Below are positions 7,870-17,235 of a DNA stretch of 64,000 bases, piece by piece. The position numbers were made by a program, and so were the translations under genes. This DNA is from SAR86 cluster bacterium AG-313-D11 (GTDB lineage: Bacteria; Pseudomonadota; Gammaproteobacteria; Magnimaribacterales; D2472). The notes beneath the pieces are model-generated. The model did no database searches. It was not told where the DNA came from and worked only from the letters and a program-made list of their open reading frames with translations. The DNA is taken from positions 62,001 to 126,000 of the forward strand of contig QBVW01000001.1 of the NCBI GenBank assembly GCA_003284215.1, in the 5' to 3' direction. Positions within the stretch are counted from its first letter, which is position 1. Each line of letters begins with the position of its first letter.

Positions 7870-9091
7870 ATTCTACTGTTGCTAACGGTGAGATTTCTCC
7901 ATCAAATTCATTAATATCTAGTATTGCAGGCTCTAGAAAAGGAATCATATAGCCAATGGGCTTAATGGCTAACAAAGAAGCATCTCCATTGTTGCTAATG
8001 ATCATTTTTTCATTTTCTGGTTGCCCTAAAATAAGTTGCGATAGTGGGAGCAAGCCGTCCCAAAAGATATCAGGCATATTGCCTCCCGAAAGATCAAACA
8101 GAATTTGAGCTAATTCTCCTTTGCTTGTATCAGGATTGTAGCCTGTTGGGCCAAAATTATTTCCATGAATTTGAATTGATTTAGGGTGCGGATAGTAACT
8201 CTTATCATCTGTTTCATTTCCGTATGTCACTACTGCAATGTTAACCGTATCATTGTCTCCAATTTCATTATTAAAAATCTCTACATGAGAATTTGCCTGA
8301 ATAATAATTCCAGTGCCTCTTGGAACTTCGCCAACTATATTTCCTTCTGGAGCAAAATTATCAGTATTATTCCCAACCGAGCGATTATTAAACACTCTCA
8401 CATGATGACCACCTTGTTGAGGTAATCCGGGCAGATCAAAAACTAGTATGCCCCCAGTATTGTTAGTGGCAATGTTATTATAAACATCTGCATAGTATGA
8501 ATTTTCAATTTCAATACCAGCTACGTTAAATTCAGCCCTACTATTACGAACAATAATGTTTTGTGATTGCCCTACGTAAATCCCAGCATCTGAGGCACCT
8601 ATAGCGACGCAACCATCAATTAATACATTTTTTGACTCAACAGGGTATAGACCATATGCTCCATTTTTTGGATTGGGTCCATTTGTCCATTCTGTTTTAA
8701 CTCTTAAAAATTTTATATTGGTAACACCCTTTACTTTAATTGCATCCCCTTTAGCATTTTGTATAGAGAAATCTTGAAGGGTTACATTGTCTGAGGTAAC
8801 ACTAAGGCCTTGAGCTCCACTTTGCTGATTAGCAAAATTAAGAATGGTTTGATCCATACCCTCTCCTTCAACTTGGACCCCCTCGATATCAAGTGATAAA
8901 GAGTCTTGAAGATGAAAGATTCCTGCTGTTAACCTAATGACGTCGCCAGGCTCAGCTAATATTAGAGCTTCCTGAATATCTTCATAGGCATTCTCAGATG
9001 GCTGAATAATTTGTACAGCAGAATAGATTGGACTACTTAGAAAAAGTAACCCAACAATTAATTGATTAAATTGCTTGAGGGATTTCACCAA
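7853..9091 (-). CDS. Secreted parallel beta-helix repeat protein
   Basis: Signal peptide; repeated short beta-helix coils (VLIDGCVAIGASDAGIYVGQSQNIIVRNSRAEFNVAGIEIENS…); overlaps the cytochrome gene by 17 bp. Confidence 0.82.
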   Translation of the reverse strand: MVKSLKQFNQLIVGLLFLSSPIYSAVQIIQPSENAYEDIQEALILAEPGDVIRLTAGIFHLQDSLSLDIEGVQVEGEGMDQTILNFANQQSGAQGLSVTSDNVTLQDFSIQNAKGDAIKVKGVTNIKFLRVKTEWTNGPNPKNGAYGLYPVESKNVLIDGCVAIGASDAGIYVGQSQNIIVRNSRAEFNVAGIEIENSYYADVYNNIATNNTGGILVFDLPGLPQQGGHHVRVFNNRSVGNNTDNFAPEGNIVGEVPRGTGIIIQANSHVEIFNNEIGDNDTVNIAVVTYGNETDDKSYYPHPKSIQIHGNNFGPTGYNPDTSKGELAQILFDLSGGNMPDIFWDGLLPLSQLILGQPENEKMIISNNGDASLLAIKPIGYMIPFLEPAILDINEFDGEISPLATVEFDENF

Positions 9092-10187
9092 ATTTTTCTA
9101 GCGGTTTTTCAAGCTCGTCCCAGTCACACTCAAAATCATCTGGCGCATTCTCATATTCGAGCAGCCCCAGTGCTTCAAATTTTGGCCTAACTTTATCTGT
9201 TAATAAACCTATTCTTGCAAGGTTTGGCATTATTCTTGAAAACAAGAAATTTCTAAAAGTTGCATTAGCTGTTGTTGATAAAGCAAACTCTCTTGCTTCA
9301 TCCTCAGACATCTTTAAGTATTTTTGCATTGCTTTGGTATTGATGAGCCTCTCTCGTGAGATAACACATGCCTCATAAGCAAACTCTGCTCTGTCTTCGA
9401 TTTCTTCAGGAGTTAAGGTTTTGATAAAGTCTTCTAAGTAATTAATTCCAAAAGTAACATGTCTGGCTTCGTCTCTTATTACGTAATGCAGGAGTTGGGT
9501 TAAGAGAGGATCTTTCGAGAGCCCCTTAAGCATTTGGAAGGCTGCCAGAGCAAGCCCCTCAATAACAATCTGCATTCCAATGAATTTGAGATCCCATCTT
9601 TCATCAGTAAGAATTTTATCTAATAATAATTTTAGATTTTTGTTGATCGGGTAATGCATACCTATTTTTTCTTGAAGATATCGGTTGAAAACTTCAACAT
9701 GTCTTGCTTCATCAAATGTTTGTGATGCAGCATATAATTTTGCATTATAAGTTGGTGCGCATGAGGTTAGTTGAGACGCAACAAGAAGAGCCCCTTGCTC
9801 ACCATGAAGAAATTGACTCAATAATTCAGCCGTATCATGGCGATCAAATTCTATCTTTTCTTCTTCGCTTAGATTTTCGTATGCTTCAAGGGTCTCATGA
9901 GGCAGCTCTTCATCGGCTTGAACAATTTGTTCATTAGCAGGATGAGTGTAATCCCAGTTGAGATCAATAGAGCCATTCCAATTTAATTCTTTACCGAGTT
10001 CATAAAGTTTCTTGATTCTATTATCAGCAACTGTGTAATCCCAGTTATATGCTCCTGTTAGGGGGGTACTAAATATTTCTGCGACATCCTCTACTTGGGC
10101 GGGCGAAAGGTTTAGTTCATTATCTACTGCTAAAGTATCAAATTTTAAAATATCCTCTGGAGGACCATCTGTTTTGGTAATTTTCAT
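9066..10187 (-). CDS. Ferritin-like diiron-domain protein
   Basis: Two E…DEARH motifs (FDEARHVEVF, RDEARHVTFG) characteristic of ferritin-like/RNR R2-like diiron folds. Confidence 0.8.
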   Translation of the reverse strand: MKITKTDGPPEDILKFDTLAVDNELNLSPAQVEDVAEIFSTPLTGAYNWDYTVADNRIKKLYELGKELNWNGSIDLNWDYTHPANEQIVQADEELPHETLEAYENLSEEEKIEFDRHDTAELLSQFLHGEQGALLVASQLTSCAPTYNAKLYAASQTFDEARHVEVFNRYLQEKIGMHYPINKNLKLLLDKILTDERWDLKFIGMQIVIEGLALAAFQMLKGLSKDPLLTQLLHYVIRDEARHVTFGINYLEDFIKTLTPEEIEDRAEFAYEACVISRERLINTKAMQKYLKMSEDEAREFALSTTANATFRNFLFSRIMPNLARIGLLTDKVRPKFEALGLLEYENAPDDFECDWDELEKPLEKFGEIPQAI

Positions 10188-10208
10188 ATTTGTCTCAGTA
10201 ATTTTTTT

Positions 10209-10227
10209 ATGTTTACAGTGTAAACAT
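10209..10227. promoter_or_regulatory. Perfect 19-bp palindromic operator candidate (ATGTTTACA-G-TGTAAACAT)
   Basis: Perfect 9-1-9 inverted repeat, 22 bp upstream of the diiron gene ATG and 4 bp downstream of a TATAAT box (minus strand, 10232-10237). Confidence 0.8.
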
Positions 10228-10246
10228 TACTATTATATTCCTTTTT

Positions 10247-12016
10247 TTAATCATTGAAAAGTTCAGTTAGCTTATCAAGCAATGCCTCTGCTAATTCTTC
10301 AGCTCTATTTATCGTAATTGATTTATCATAATATTTTGTTACATCATGCCCAATTCCAATAGCGAGAAGCTCTACATTGCTTTGCATTTGAATTGTATTA
10401 ATAATTTGACGCAAGTGATTGTCTAGAAAATTACTATGATTTGTAGATAGAGTGCTGTCGTCTACCGGAGCGCCATCAGAAATTACAATTAATATTTTTC
10501 TTTCTTCATTACGCTTACTTAATCTTTGATGCGCCCAAGCTAAAGCTTCTCCATCCACATTTTCTTTCAGCAATCCCTCTCGTAACATTATTCCAAAACT
10601 TTTCCTTGCCTTTCTAAAATTGTCATCTGCTGACTTAAAAATAATATGTCGCAAATCATTTAAACGCCCGGGATTTGAAGGACTGCCTTGATTTACCCAT
10701 GCTTTTCTTGCGTCACCACCTTTCCAATGTTTAGTTGTAAAACCTAATAATTCTGTTTTTACATAACATCTTTCAAGGGTGCTTCCAATAATGTCTCCAC
10801 AAATTGCTGCTAAGGTCATAGAGCGACCTCTCATAGAGCCTGAGCTATCTATTAACAGAGAGACGACGGTATCTTTGAATTTGCTTTCACTTTCTTGCTT
10901 AAAGCTCAGCGGGTCTCCTGGTCGAGTAATAACCCTATGCAATTGAGACGTATCCAGCAAACCCTCTTCAAGGTTATAGTTCCAACTTCTATTTTGTTGA
11001 GCCTGAAGTAGTCTTTGTAATCTGTTGGCTAATTTTCCAATCGTTGTTTGATGAGGTGATATTAATTGATCTAACTGCAACCTTAATCTTTGAGACTCTT
11101 CAGGAGTTGCTAATTCAATTGCATTTATAACTTCATCAAATTGTGTAGTAAAAATTTTATAGTCTTCATAAGAGGTGTGATCCAAGTCTTCATTAAAATT
11201 TCTTGTTAAGTCAATTTCTTCATCAATAGACATTGCATCAATGGGTGCCTGAGCTTCCTCGAGCATTTCAGTATCTTCTGTGGCTTCTCCATCTGCCTTA
11301 GACTCCATAGTTTGATTTTGAGAATCTTCCTCAGTCTCTTGTTGCTGCTCATCATAGTCTTGAGGCTCTTCCATTGTTGACTCATCTTCAAGTGATTCTT
11401 GATCATCGTTTATTTCTGGCTCGTGCATTAAATCTAAATCTTTCATAAGATCTAGAGCAATAGATTGAAAATCTTCTTGAGAGTTTTGAGCTTTAATTAA
11501 TTGTTTGCCGATATCATCAATGTTTACTGGGATAGAAGAGAGAAAAGCAGTTACGGTCTTCTTACTATCCTCGGGCAAGTTCTCACCATTGAGCTGTTTT
11601 AACCATAGATTTGCAGCCAATGGGTTGAATGGAGGAACTTTATTATCGATTCCTTTTTTTGCTTGAGTATTTAGATAAGCATTCAAATTAATTTTGGCAC
11701 CAGGAAATCTGTCTCCCCCAACCATCTCAACTCTCGACAGCTCAAGCTCAGTAAAAAAATCTCTAGCTATTTTTGGCATTTTTAAAGATGCATATTCATT
11801 ATGAAAAGTATGCCAGAATGATTGAAAATCTACTTCACCTCTCCATGCATCAACTTGGGAAGATGATCGCGGAGGGTATTGTAATGAAATTTGTGATGAA
11901 GACGGAGGTCGGCTAGATGCCTGTGATGTAGATTCTAAATTATGATTTTTTGATACTGCTCTCGCAGTTGAGAGAGCAGCTTGCTTAAATTCTTCTCGAT
12001 TCTTAACCCAACTCAT
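10247..12016 (-). CDS. cobT: CobT-like VWA-domain protein (cobaltochelatase subunit-like)
   Basis: Acidic central region and C-terminal MIDAS motif DSSGSMRG; adjacent to cobS homologue. Confidence 0.85.
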   Translation of the reverse strand: MSWVKNREEFKQAALSTARAVSKNHNLESTSQASSRPPSSSQISLQYPPRSSSQVDAWRGEVDFQSFWHTFHNEYASLKMPKIARDFFTELELSRVEMVGGDRFPGAKINLNAYLNTQAKKGIDNKVPPFNPLAANLWLKQLNGENLPEDSKKTVTAFLSSIPVNIDDIGKQLIKAQNSQEDFQSIALDLMKDLDLMHEPEINDDQESLEDESTMEEPQDYDEQQQETEEDSQNQTMESKADGEATEDTEMLEEAQAPIDAMSIDEEIDLTRNFNEDLDHTSYEDYKIFTTQFDEVINAIELATPEESQRLRLQLDQLISPHQTTIGKLANRLQRLLQAQQNRSWNYNLEEGLLDTSQLHRVITRPGDPLSFKQESESKFKDTVVSLLIDSSGSMRGRSMTLAAICGDIIGSTLERCYVKTELLGFTTKHWKGGDARKAWVNQGSPSNPGRLNDLRHIIFKSADDNFRKARKSFGIMLREGLLKENVDGEALAWAHQRLSKRNEERKILIVISDGAPVDDSTLSTNHSNFLDNHLRQIINTIQMQSNVELLAIGIGHDVTKYYDKSITINRAEELAEALLDKLTELFND

Positions 12017-12019
12017 TAA

Positions 12020-13003
12020 TTATGATTCTGGATTATGGCTTTCTAATAGATCTTCTCCAAAACATCTTTGAAAATATTCTGCCACAATCGGTCTCTCTGC
12101 TTCATCACATTTATTAAGAAATGTTAATCTAAAGGAGTGTTTAATATCATTAAAAATAATAAAGTTTTGTGCCCAAGTTATAACCGTCCTTGGCGACATA
12201 AGAGTTGAAATATCCTCATTAATAAAGCCCTGTCTAGTTAGATCAGCCAGCTGTATCATATTCTTAATAAGGGCTTTATCTTTTGCAGATTTCAGCTGAG
12301 GAACTTTTCCAGTGATCACATTCAGCTCATGAGATCGCTCTAAATAATTGAGTGTTGAAAGTATGTGCCATCGATCCATTTGGCCTTGATTGATTTGCTG
12401 AGTTCCGTGATAAAGACCAGTTACATCACCCATGCCAACTGTATTAGTTGTAGCAAAAAGTCTGAAACTATTATGGGGTGTGATTACTTGATTTTGATCA
12501 AGTAAAGTTAATTTTCCGTCTACTTCGAGGATTCTTTGAATAACAAACATAACATCAGGTCTGCCCGCATCATATTCATCAAAAACTATCGCCACAGGAT
12601 TTTGAATTGACCAAGGCAGAATACCTTCTTTAAATTCAGTGATTTGTTTTTCATCCTTCAACACAATCGCATCTTTGCCAAGTAAATCAATTCGACTAAT
12701 GTGGCTATCAAGATTTATTCTTACGCATGGCCAGTTAAGCCTTGCAGCAACCTGTTCGATATGAGTTGATTTACCAGTTCCATGATATCCTTGAATCATT
12801 ACTCTTCGATCATGCTCAAAGCCCGCTAAGATTGCCAAGGTAGTATCCTTGTCAAAGACATAAGTGTTATCTATCTCAGGAACCCACTGTGTTTTTTCTT
12901 TAAAACCTTGGACCTCAAGATCAGAATCAATGCCAAAGGTTTTTTTTACATTGAATTTTTGATCGGGTTTTTCAGGGAGACTTATTCTTTCTGAATCTAA
13001 CAT
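12020..13003 (-). CDS. cobS: CobS-like AAA+ ATPase (cobaltochelatase subunit-like)
   Basis: GYHGTGKSTHIEQVAARLNWPCVRINLDSHISRIDLLGKDAIV, DEYDAGRPDVMFVIQR, TTLNYL: characteristic CobS motifs. Confidence 0.92.
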   Translation of the reverse strand: MLDSERISLPEKPDQKFNVKKTFGIDSDLEVQGFKEKTQWVPEIDNTYVFDKDTTLAILAGFEHDRRVMIQGYHGTGKSTHIEQVAARLNWPCVRINLDSHISRIDLLGKDAIVLKDEKQITEFKEGILPWSIQNPVAIVFDEYDAGRPDVMFVIQRILEVDGKLTLLDQNQVITPHNSFRLFATTNTVGMGDVTGLYHGTQQINQGQMDRWHILSTLNYLERSHELNVITGKVPQLKSAKDKALIKNMIQLADLTRQGFINEDISTLMSPRTVITWAQNFIIFNDIKHSFRLTFLNKCDEAERPIVAEYFQRCFGEDLLESHNPES

Positions 13004-13113
13004 TTAAAAATTTTATATTTCATGGATGTCTATGCTAACTTTTGAAAGGATAAAGTTCTAGTTTTAATTGAATCAATGTAAAATTAATTTTACTTCAATA
13101 CATCTATCTATTC

Positions 13114-13974
13114 ATGAGCAAGGCCCTAAAAAACACTCTCGATTTATTTAACTTAACTAGAATAGACCGAGATTTGTATTCTTGGACCGGACAAAGTGTC
13201 GGTTTCCAAAGAATTTTTGGCGGGCAAATTATGGCTCAATGTTTAATTGCTGGCTATCAGACAGTAGAGAAGGGAAGAATGGTACATTCTTTTCATTCTT
13301 ATTTTCTTAGACCTGGGGACTTCAAACAAAACATAATATTTGAAGTAGACCGTATTAGGGATGGGAAGAGCTTTACTACTAGAAGAGTTAATGCAATACA
13401 AAATGGAGAAGCAATTTTTAGTTGCTCTATTTCATTTCAGAAGAGAGAAAAAGGCTTGATGCATCAAATTAAAATGCCAAAAATACAGGGACCAGAAAAA
13501 TTAAAAAGTGATTTAGAGCTTAGAAAAGATTTGAAATCAAAGATACCTAAAGATTACTTGCCAATGTGGTTAAGAGAGAGGGAGATAGAAACAAGGCAGG
13601 TTGAGCCTGTTGATTTATTGAATGCTGAAAAGCTCCCTCCATATAGAAGCACCTGGATGAAGCCAACTGGGAAACTGCCATCTGATGAGAGAATTCATCA
13701 AGCATTGCTTCTGTATGTTTCTGACATGGGTTTACTTGGTGCTGCAGTGAATCCTCATGAGGTAAATTTCATGTCTAAAAAATTTCAAAGCGCAAGTTTA
13801 GATCATGTCATGTGGTTTCATGGAAAGGTTAATTTTAATAATTGGGTTTTGCATCACATGCATAGTCCAATATCACAAAATGCTAGAGGTTTTTCTCGTG
13901 GATCAATTTATACAAAAGCAGGAAAATTAATTGCATCTACTGCGCAAGAGGGATTAATGCGTATCTGGGATTAA
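13114..13974 (+). CDS. tesB: Acyl-CoA thioesterase II (TesB family)
   Basis: FGGQIMAQCLIAG, VHSFHSYFLRPGD, SLDHVMWFHG motifs. Confidence 0.92.
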   Translation: MSKALKNTLDLFNLTRIDRDLYSWTGQSVGFQRIFGGQIMAQCLIAGYQTVEKGRMVHSFHSYFLRPGDFKQNIIFEVDRIRDGKSFTTRRVNAIQNGEAIFSCSISFQKREKGLMHQIKMPKIQGPEKLKSDLELRKDLKSKIPKDYLPMWLREREIETRQVEPVDLLNAEKLPPYRSTWMKPTGKLPSDERIHQALLLYVSDMGLLGAAVNPHEVNFMSKKFQSASLDHVMWFHGKVNFNNWVLHHMHSPISQNARGFSRGSIYTKAGKLIASTAQEGLMRIWD

Positions 13975-13993
13975 ACCCTATTATAAGATTCCT

Positions 13994-15724
13994 ATGAAAC
14001 TATCTTTTTTGAATTTTTGTCTGCTCATAATTTTTATTCTTGCGCCAACAATTGTTAATGCCGATCAAATCAAGGTATATATTGCGAAAGATATTGTCAG
14101 TCTTAATTCAAACAATGATTCATTTGGAGCTGTTGCCACTCAAGGATCAATAATTATCAATGCTGGTTCAAGAGAAAAATTAACTGCAACTTATCCAAAT
14201 GCAGAAGTAATATCTATTTACGAAAATGCAACCATAGTACCAGGGTTTATTGAGCATCATATTCATCCATTTTTAGCAGCTGTAACAATGAACTCTGAGA
14301 TTTTAGCTATCGAGGATTGGCACTTGCCTTCAAAAACTGCTCAGGGTGTTCGTGACAGAGCAAATTATCTGTCTAATTTATATGAAATTGAAAAAAACCA
14401 TCCAGCAAATCAGCCTTTAATTTCTTGGGGGTTTCATCACTATTTTCATGGAAAATTAACCAAATATGATTTGGATAATATTTCTGTAACAAGACCAATT
14501 ATTATTATTCATCGATCATTTCATGAATTTATTTTAAATACTCCAGCTATGGAATTATTGGGTATTAATAAGAATGCCTATAAGAATCTTAAAGAGGATG
14601 AGCATTTAGCTAATTTTGACGAGGGACACTTTTCCGAGCGAGGAGCTATCATTGTATTGCCTAAATTGATGCAAGTATTAGCAACGCCGACAGCATTGAT
14701 TCAAGGCCTCCAGAAAACAAGGGATTATTTACATAGTAATGGCATTACTGTTATTGGAAATCCGGGTTCTATGTATAACAAGGATCTACAAAAAGCAAAG
14801 AATTTTATTTTTGGAAACACTGACTCACCCTTTGAGTCGTATTTTTTTCCAAGTGCATTAAATTTATCTGAGCAGTTTGAATTTCATGAAGTCTTGAATG
14901 CTGCAAAAGAACAAACAAGTTGGGGCTCAGGAAAATTAAATTATTTATCAAAGCATATTAAGTTATTTGCTGATGGCGCCATGTATTCTCAAAATATGGT
15001 TATGCGAGATGGCTATCTTGACGACCATCAGGGTTCATGGCTCATGAGCCTTGATACTTTTGATAATCTTTTTAAGATATTCTGGGATGACGGATATCAA
15101 ATTCACATTCATCAAAATGGAGATGCGGCTTTGGATAGATTGCTAGCAACTTTAAGAAAGAATCTAGATAGTAATCCAAGAAGCGATCACCGAACAACCG
15201 TAGTTCATTTTGGGTATTCAGCAAAAGATCAATTAGAAGAAATGAAAGAATTGGGCGTGGTAGTGAGCGCAAATCCCTATTATGTAACAGCTCTTTCAGA
15301 TTTATATAGCAGAAAAGGGGTAGGATATGAGCGCTCCCAGGAAATGGTTAGATTAGGCGATGCTATAAAGCATGGCATTAAAGTTGCACTTCATTCTGAC
15401 ATGCCGATGGCACCGGCATCTCCTTTGATGTTAATGCACGCAGCTATAAATAGAGAAAATTTTGCAGGTAAAGTCGCTGGCCCCAATCAAAGAATCAGCA
15501 AAATTGATGCTTTGCGGGCTGTGACAATCAATGCAGCATATGTTTTGAGATTAGAGGAAATGTATGGATCAATTGAAGTGGGAAAATATGCCAACTTTAC
15601 TATACTCAATAAAAATCCTTTAATGATTAAAAATAATGAGATGAAGAATATTGAAATTCTTGGCACTGTTTTAAAGGGAGACTTAATCCCGATAAATGAA
15701 CTTTCTTATAAGAATGTCGATTAA
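13994..15724 (+). CDS. Secreted amidohydrolase family protein
   Basis: Signal peptide; PGFIEHHIHPF metal-binding motif, IHIHQNGDAALD, HSDMPMAPASPL. Confidence 0.85.
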   Translation: MKLSFLNFCLLIIFILAPTIVNADQIKVYIAKDIVSLNSNNDSFGAVATQGSIIINAGSREKLTATYPNAEVISIYENATIVPGFIEHHIHPFLAAVTMNSEILAIEDWHLPSKTAQGVRDRANYLSNLYEIEKNHPANQPLISWGFHHYFHGKLTKYDLDNISVTRPIIIIHRSFHEFILNTPAMELLGINKNAYKNLKEDEHLANFDEGHFSERGAIIVLPKLMQVLATPTALIQGLQKTRDYLHSNGITVIGNPGSMYNKDLQKAKNFIFGNTDSPFESYFFPSALNLSEQFEFHEVLNAAKEQTSWGSGKLNYLSKHIKLFADGAMYSQNMVMRDGYLDDHQGSWLMSLDTFDNLFKIFWDDGYQIHIHQNGDAALDRLLATLRKNLDSNPRSDHRTTVVHFGYSAKDQLEEMKELGVVVSANPYYVTALSDLYSRKGVGYERSQEMVRLGDAIKHGIKVALHSDMPMAPASPLMLMHAAINRENFAGKVAGPNQRISKIDALRAVTINAAYVLRLEEMYGSIEVGKYANFTILNKNPLMIKNNEMKNIEILGTVLKGDLIPINELSYKNVD

Positions 15725-15741
15725 TAAAAGCATACATAGCA

Positions 15742-15772
15742 CAAGCTTTTGGCTAAAATTATAAAAAGCTTG
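15742..15772. repeat. 9-bp inverted repeat CAAGCTTTT…AAAAGCTTG, possible hairpin
   Basis: Perfect arms with 13-nt loop, T-rich tract downstream; between amidohydrolase and TerB-like gene. Confidence 0.4.
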
Positions 15773-15806
15773 GTATAGTTGTTTTTTAATACCTTTGTTT
15801 CTATAT

Positions 15807-16226
15807 ATGTTATCTATTTTTAAGAAAAAATTATTTGCTGACATTTCAGGCAGCGCCGAGGATATGCCGCCGCACGTTTCTGCTGTCTTATGCTTAATGA
15901 TTGAAATTGCAAGAATGGATGGAAAGATAGATGAAAATGAGATAGAGGAGATAAAAAATTTCTATTTAGATTTATATCCCGCTGGTAATTTTACTGAAGC
16001 ATTTGAAGAGTTAAAAGATTGGACAAGCCACAAAGAGTCTTTCAATCCTTTTATCAATATTATCAATAGTAATTGCACCAAAAGAATGAAAATAGAGATA
16101 CTTTCAAATATCTGGGATGTAATTTTATCTGATGATAATGTTGATCAATATGAAAATTCTCTCTTTATGCAGATTGGTGATATGTTACTAATAAGCAAAG
16201 AAGAGCTTTTAAATATCCAAACTTAA
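15807..16226 (+). CDS. TerB-like (tellurite resistance/DUF533-type) protein
   Basis: MIEIARMDGKIDENEIEEI…YENSLFMQIGDMLLIS TerB-like pattern; ATG at 15807 preferred over the upstream TTG. Confidence 0.7.
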   Translation: MLSIFKKKLFADISGSAEDMPPHVSAVLCLMIEIARMDGKIDENEIEEIKNFYLDLYPAGNFTEAFEELKDWTSHKESFNPFINIINSNCTKRMKIEILSNIWDVILSDDNVDQYENSLFMQIGDMLLISKEELLNIQT

Positions 16227-17141
16227 TTAAGAGGCATGCTCTAAATGCTCTAACAAGTCTTCTTCAAACTGAAGGAGGATCTCGGGTTCAATAAGATGCC
16301 TCATTTCTTCAATAACTTTGAGTTTGCTGTGTGGTATTAATTGATGCATTTTGTAAGCATTTTTTACCTGGATCATTGGGTCTTGTTTACCGTGAATAAT
16401 TAAAGTAGGTGCTTTAATCTTCTGTATTTTCTTAAGTCTTCCTTTAGATGCCAGAATTGATAATAGTTGCCTTGCATACCCAGAGCCATCTTGGGCACGA
16501 TTTAGGTTTTGAATTGTTTCTTCTCTAAATTCAGGGGTATCAACAATTCGTCCCTCCATACCAATAAGTGAGACTATTTTAATCTCCCTTTCAATAACAT
16601 CCTCAATTGATGCATTAGGATTTTTAGACCTTTCTAACATCAGGTCTCTCACTGGTTTTGTCGGAGCATTAATCGGACTTGGTGTTGAGGCTGTTGAAGC
16701 GATCAATGTAAATGATTTAACTTTTTGAGGATATTGAGCACTTATGATTTGAGCAATCATTCCACCCATTGATGTTCCTAAAACATGTGCTCGCTTTATA
16801 TTTAAAGCTTCAAGCAGCTTTATCCCATCGTTGGCCATGTCATCAATTGTATATTCTGAATTAATTGGCAATCTCAAAAAGTACTTTAAATAATCTAGAA
16901 CAAATGATGGAGTATTTAAAAACCGGGAGGATAAACCAACATCTCTATTGTCATAAGTAATTGGCCTGAAATTATGTTCTTTTAAAAAATTTATCAGATG
17001 TGGTGGCCAGTGTACTAGTTGAGCTCCTAAACCATGAACCATGAGAATTGGATCTCCATCCATAGGACCATAGTCACGATAAAATATTTTTACTCCGTTA
17101 TTTTCAGCATAACCCTCAGAATATAGCCCCTTTGTATCCAT
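16227..17141 (-). CDS. Alpha/beta hydrolase
   Basis: VHGLGAQLVHW, nucleophile elbow GTSMGGM, LIIHGKQDPM, catalytic His region MRHLIEP. Confidence 0.88.
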   Translation of the reverse strand: MDTKGLYSEGYAENNGVKIFYRDYGPMDGDPILMVHGLGAQLVHWPPHLINFLKEHNFRPITYDNRDVGLSSRFLNTPSFVLDYLKYFLRLPINSEYTIDDMANDGIKLLEALNIKRAHVLGTSMGGMIAQIISAQYPQKVKSFTLIASTASTPSPINAPTKPVRDLMLERSKNPNASIEDVIEREIKIVSLIGMEGRIVDTPEFREETIQNLNRAQDGSGYARQLLSILASKGRLKKIQKIKAPTLIIHGKQDPMIQVKNAYKMHQLIPHSKLKVIEEMRHLIEPEILLQFEEDLLEHLEHAS

Positions 17142-17235
17142 AAATTTTTAAATATCTTTTTACTACATTTTAATACTAATGCACTCTAGTAATATTACCA
17201 ACCGAAGATAAGACTGTTATAGTCAGTGAACATTT

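Noticed and set aside
15742-15790. Rho-independent terminator after the amidohydrolase
   Set aside because: The hairpin is real but AT-rich and the T-run is 10 or more nt downstream and interrupted; kept only as an inverted repeat.
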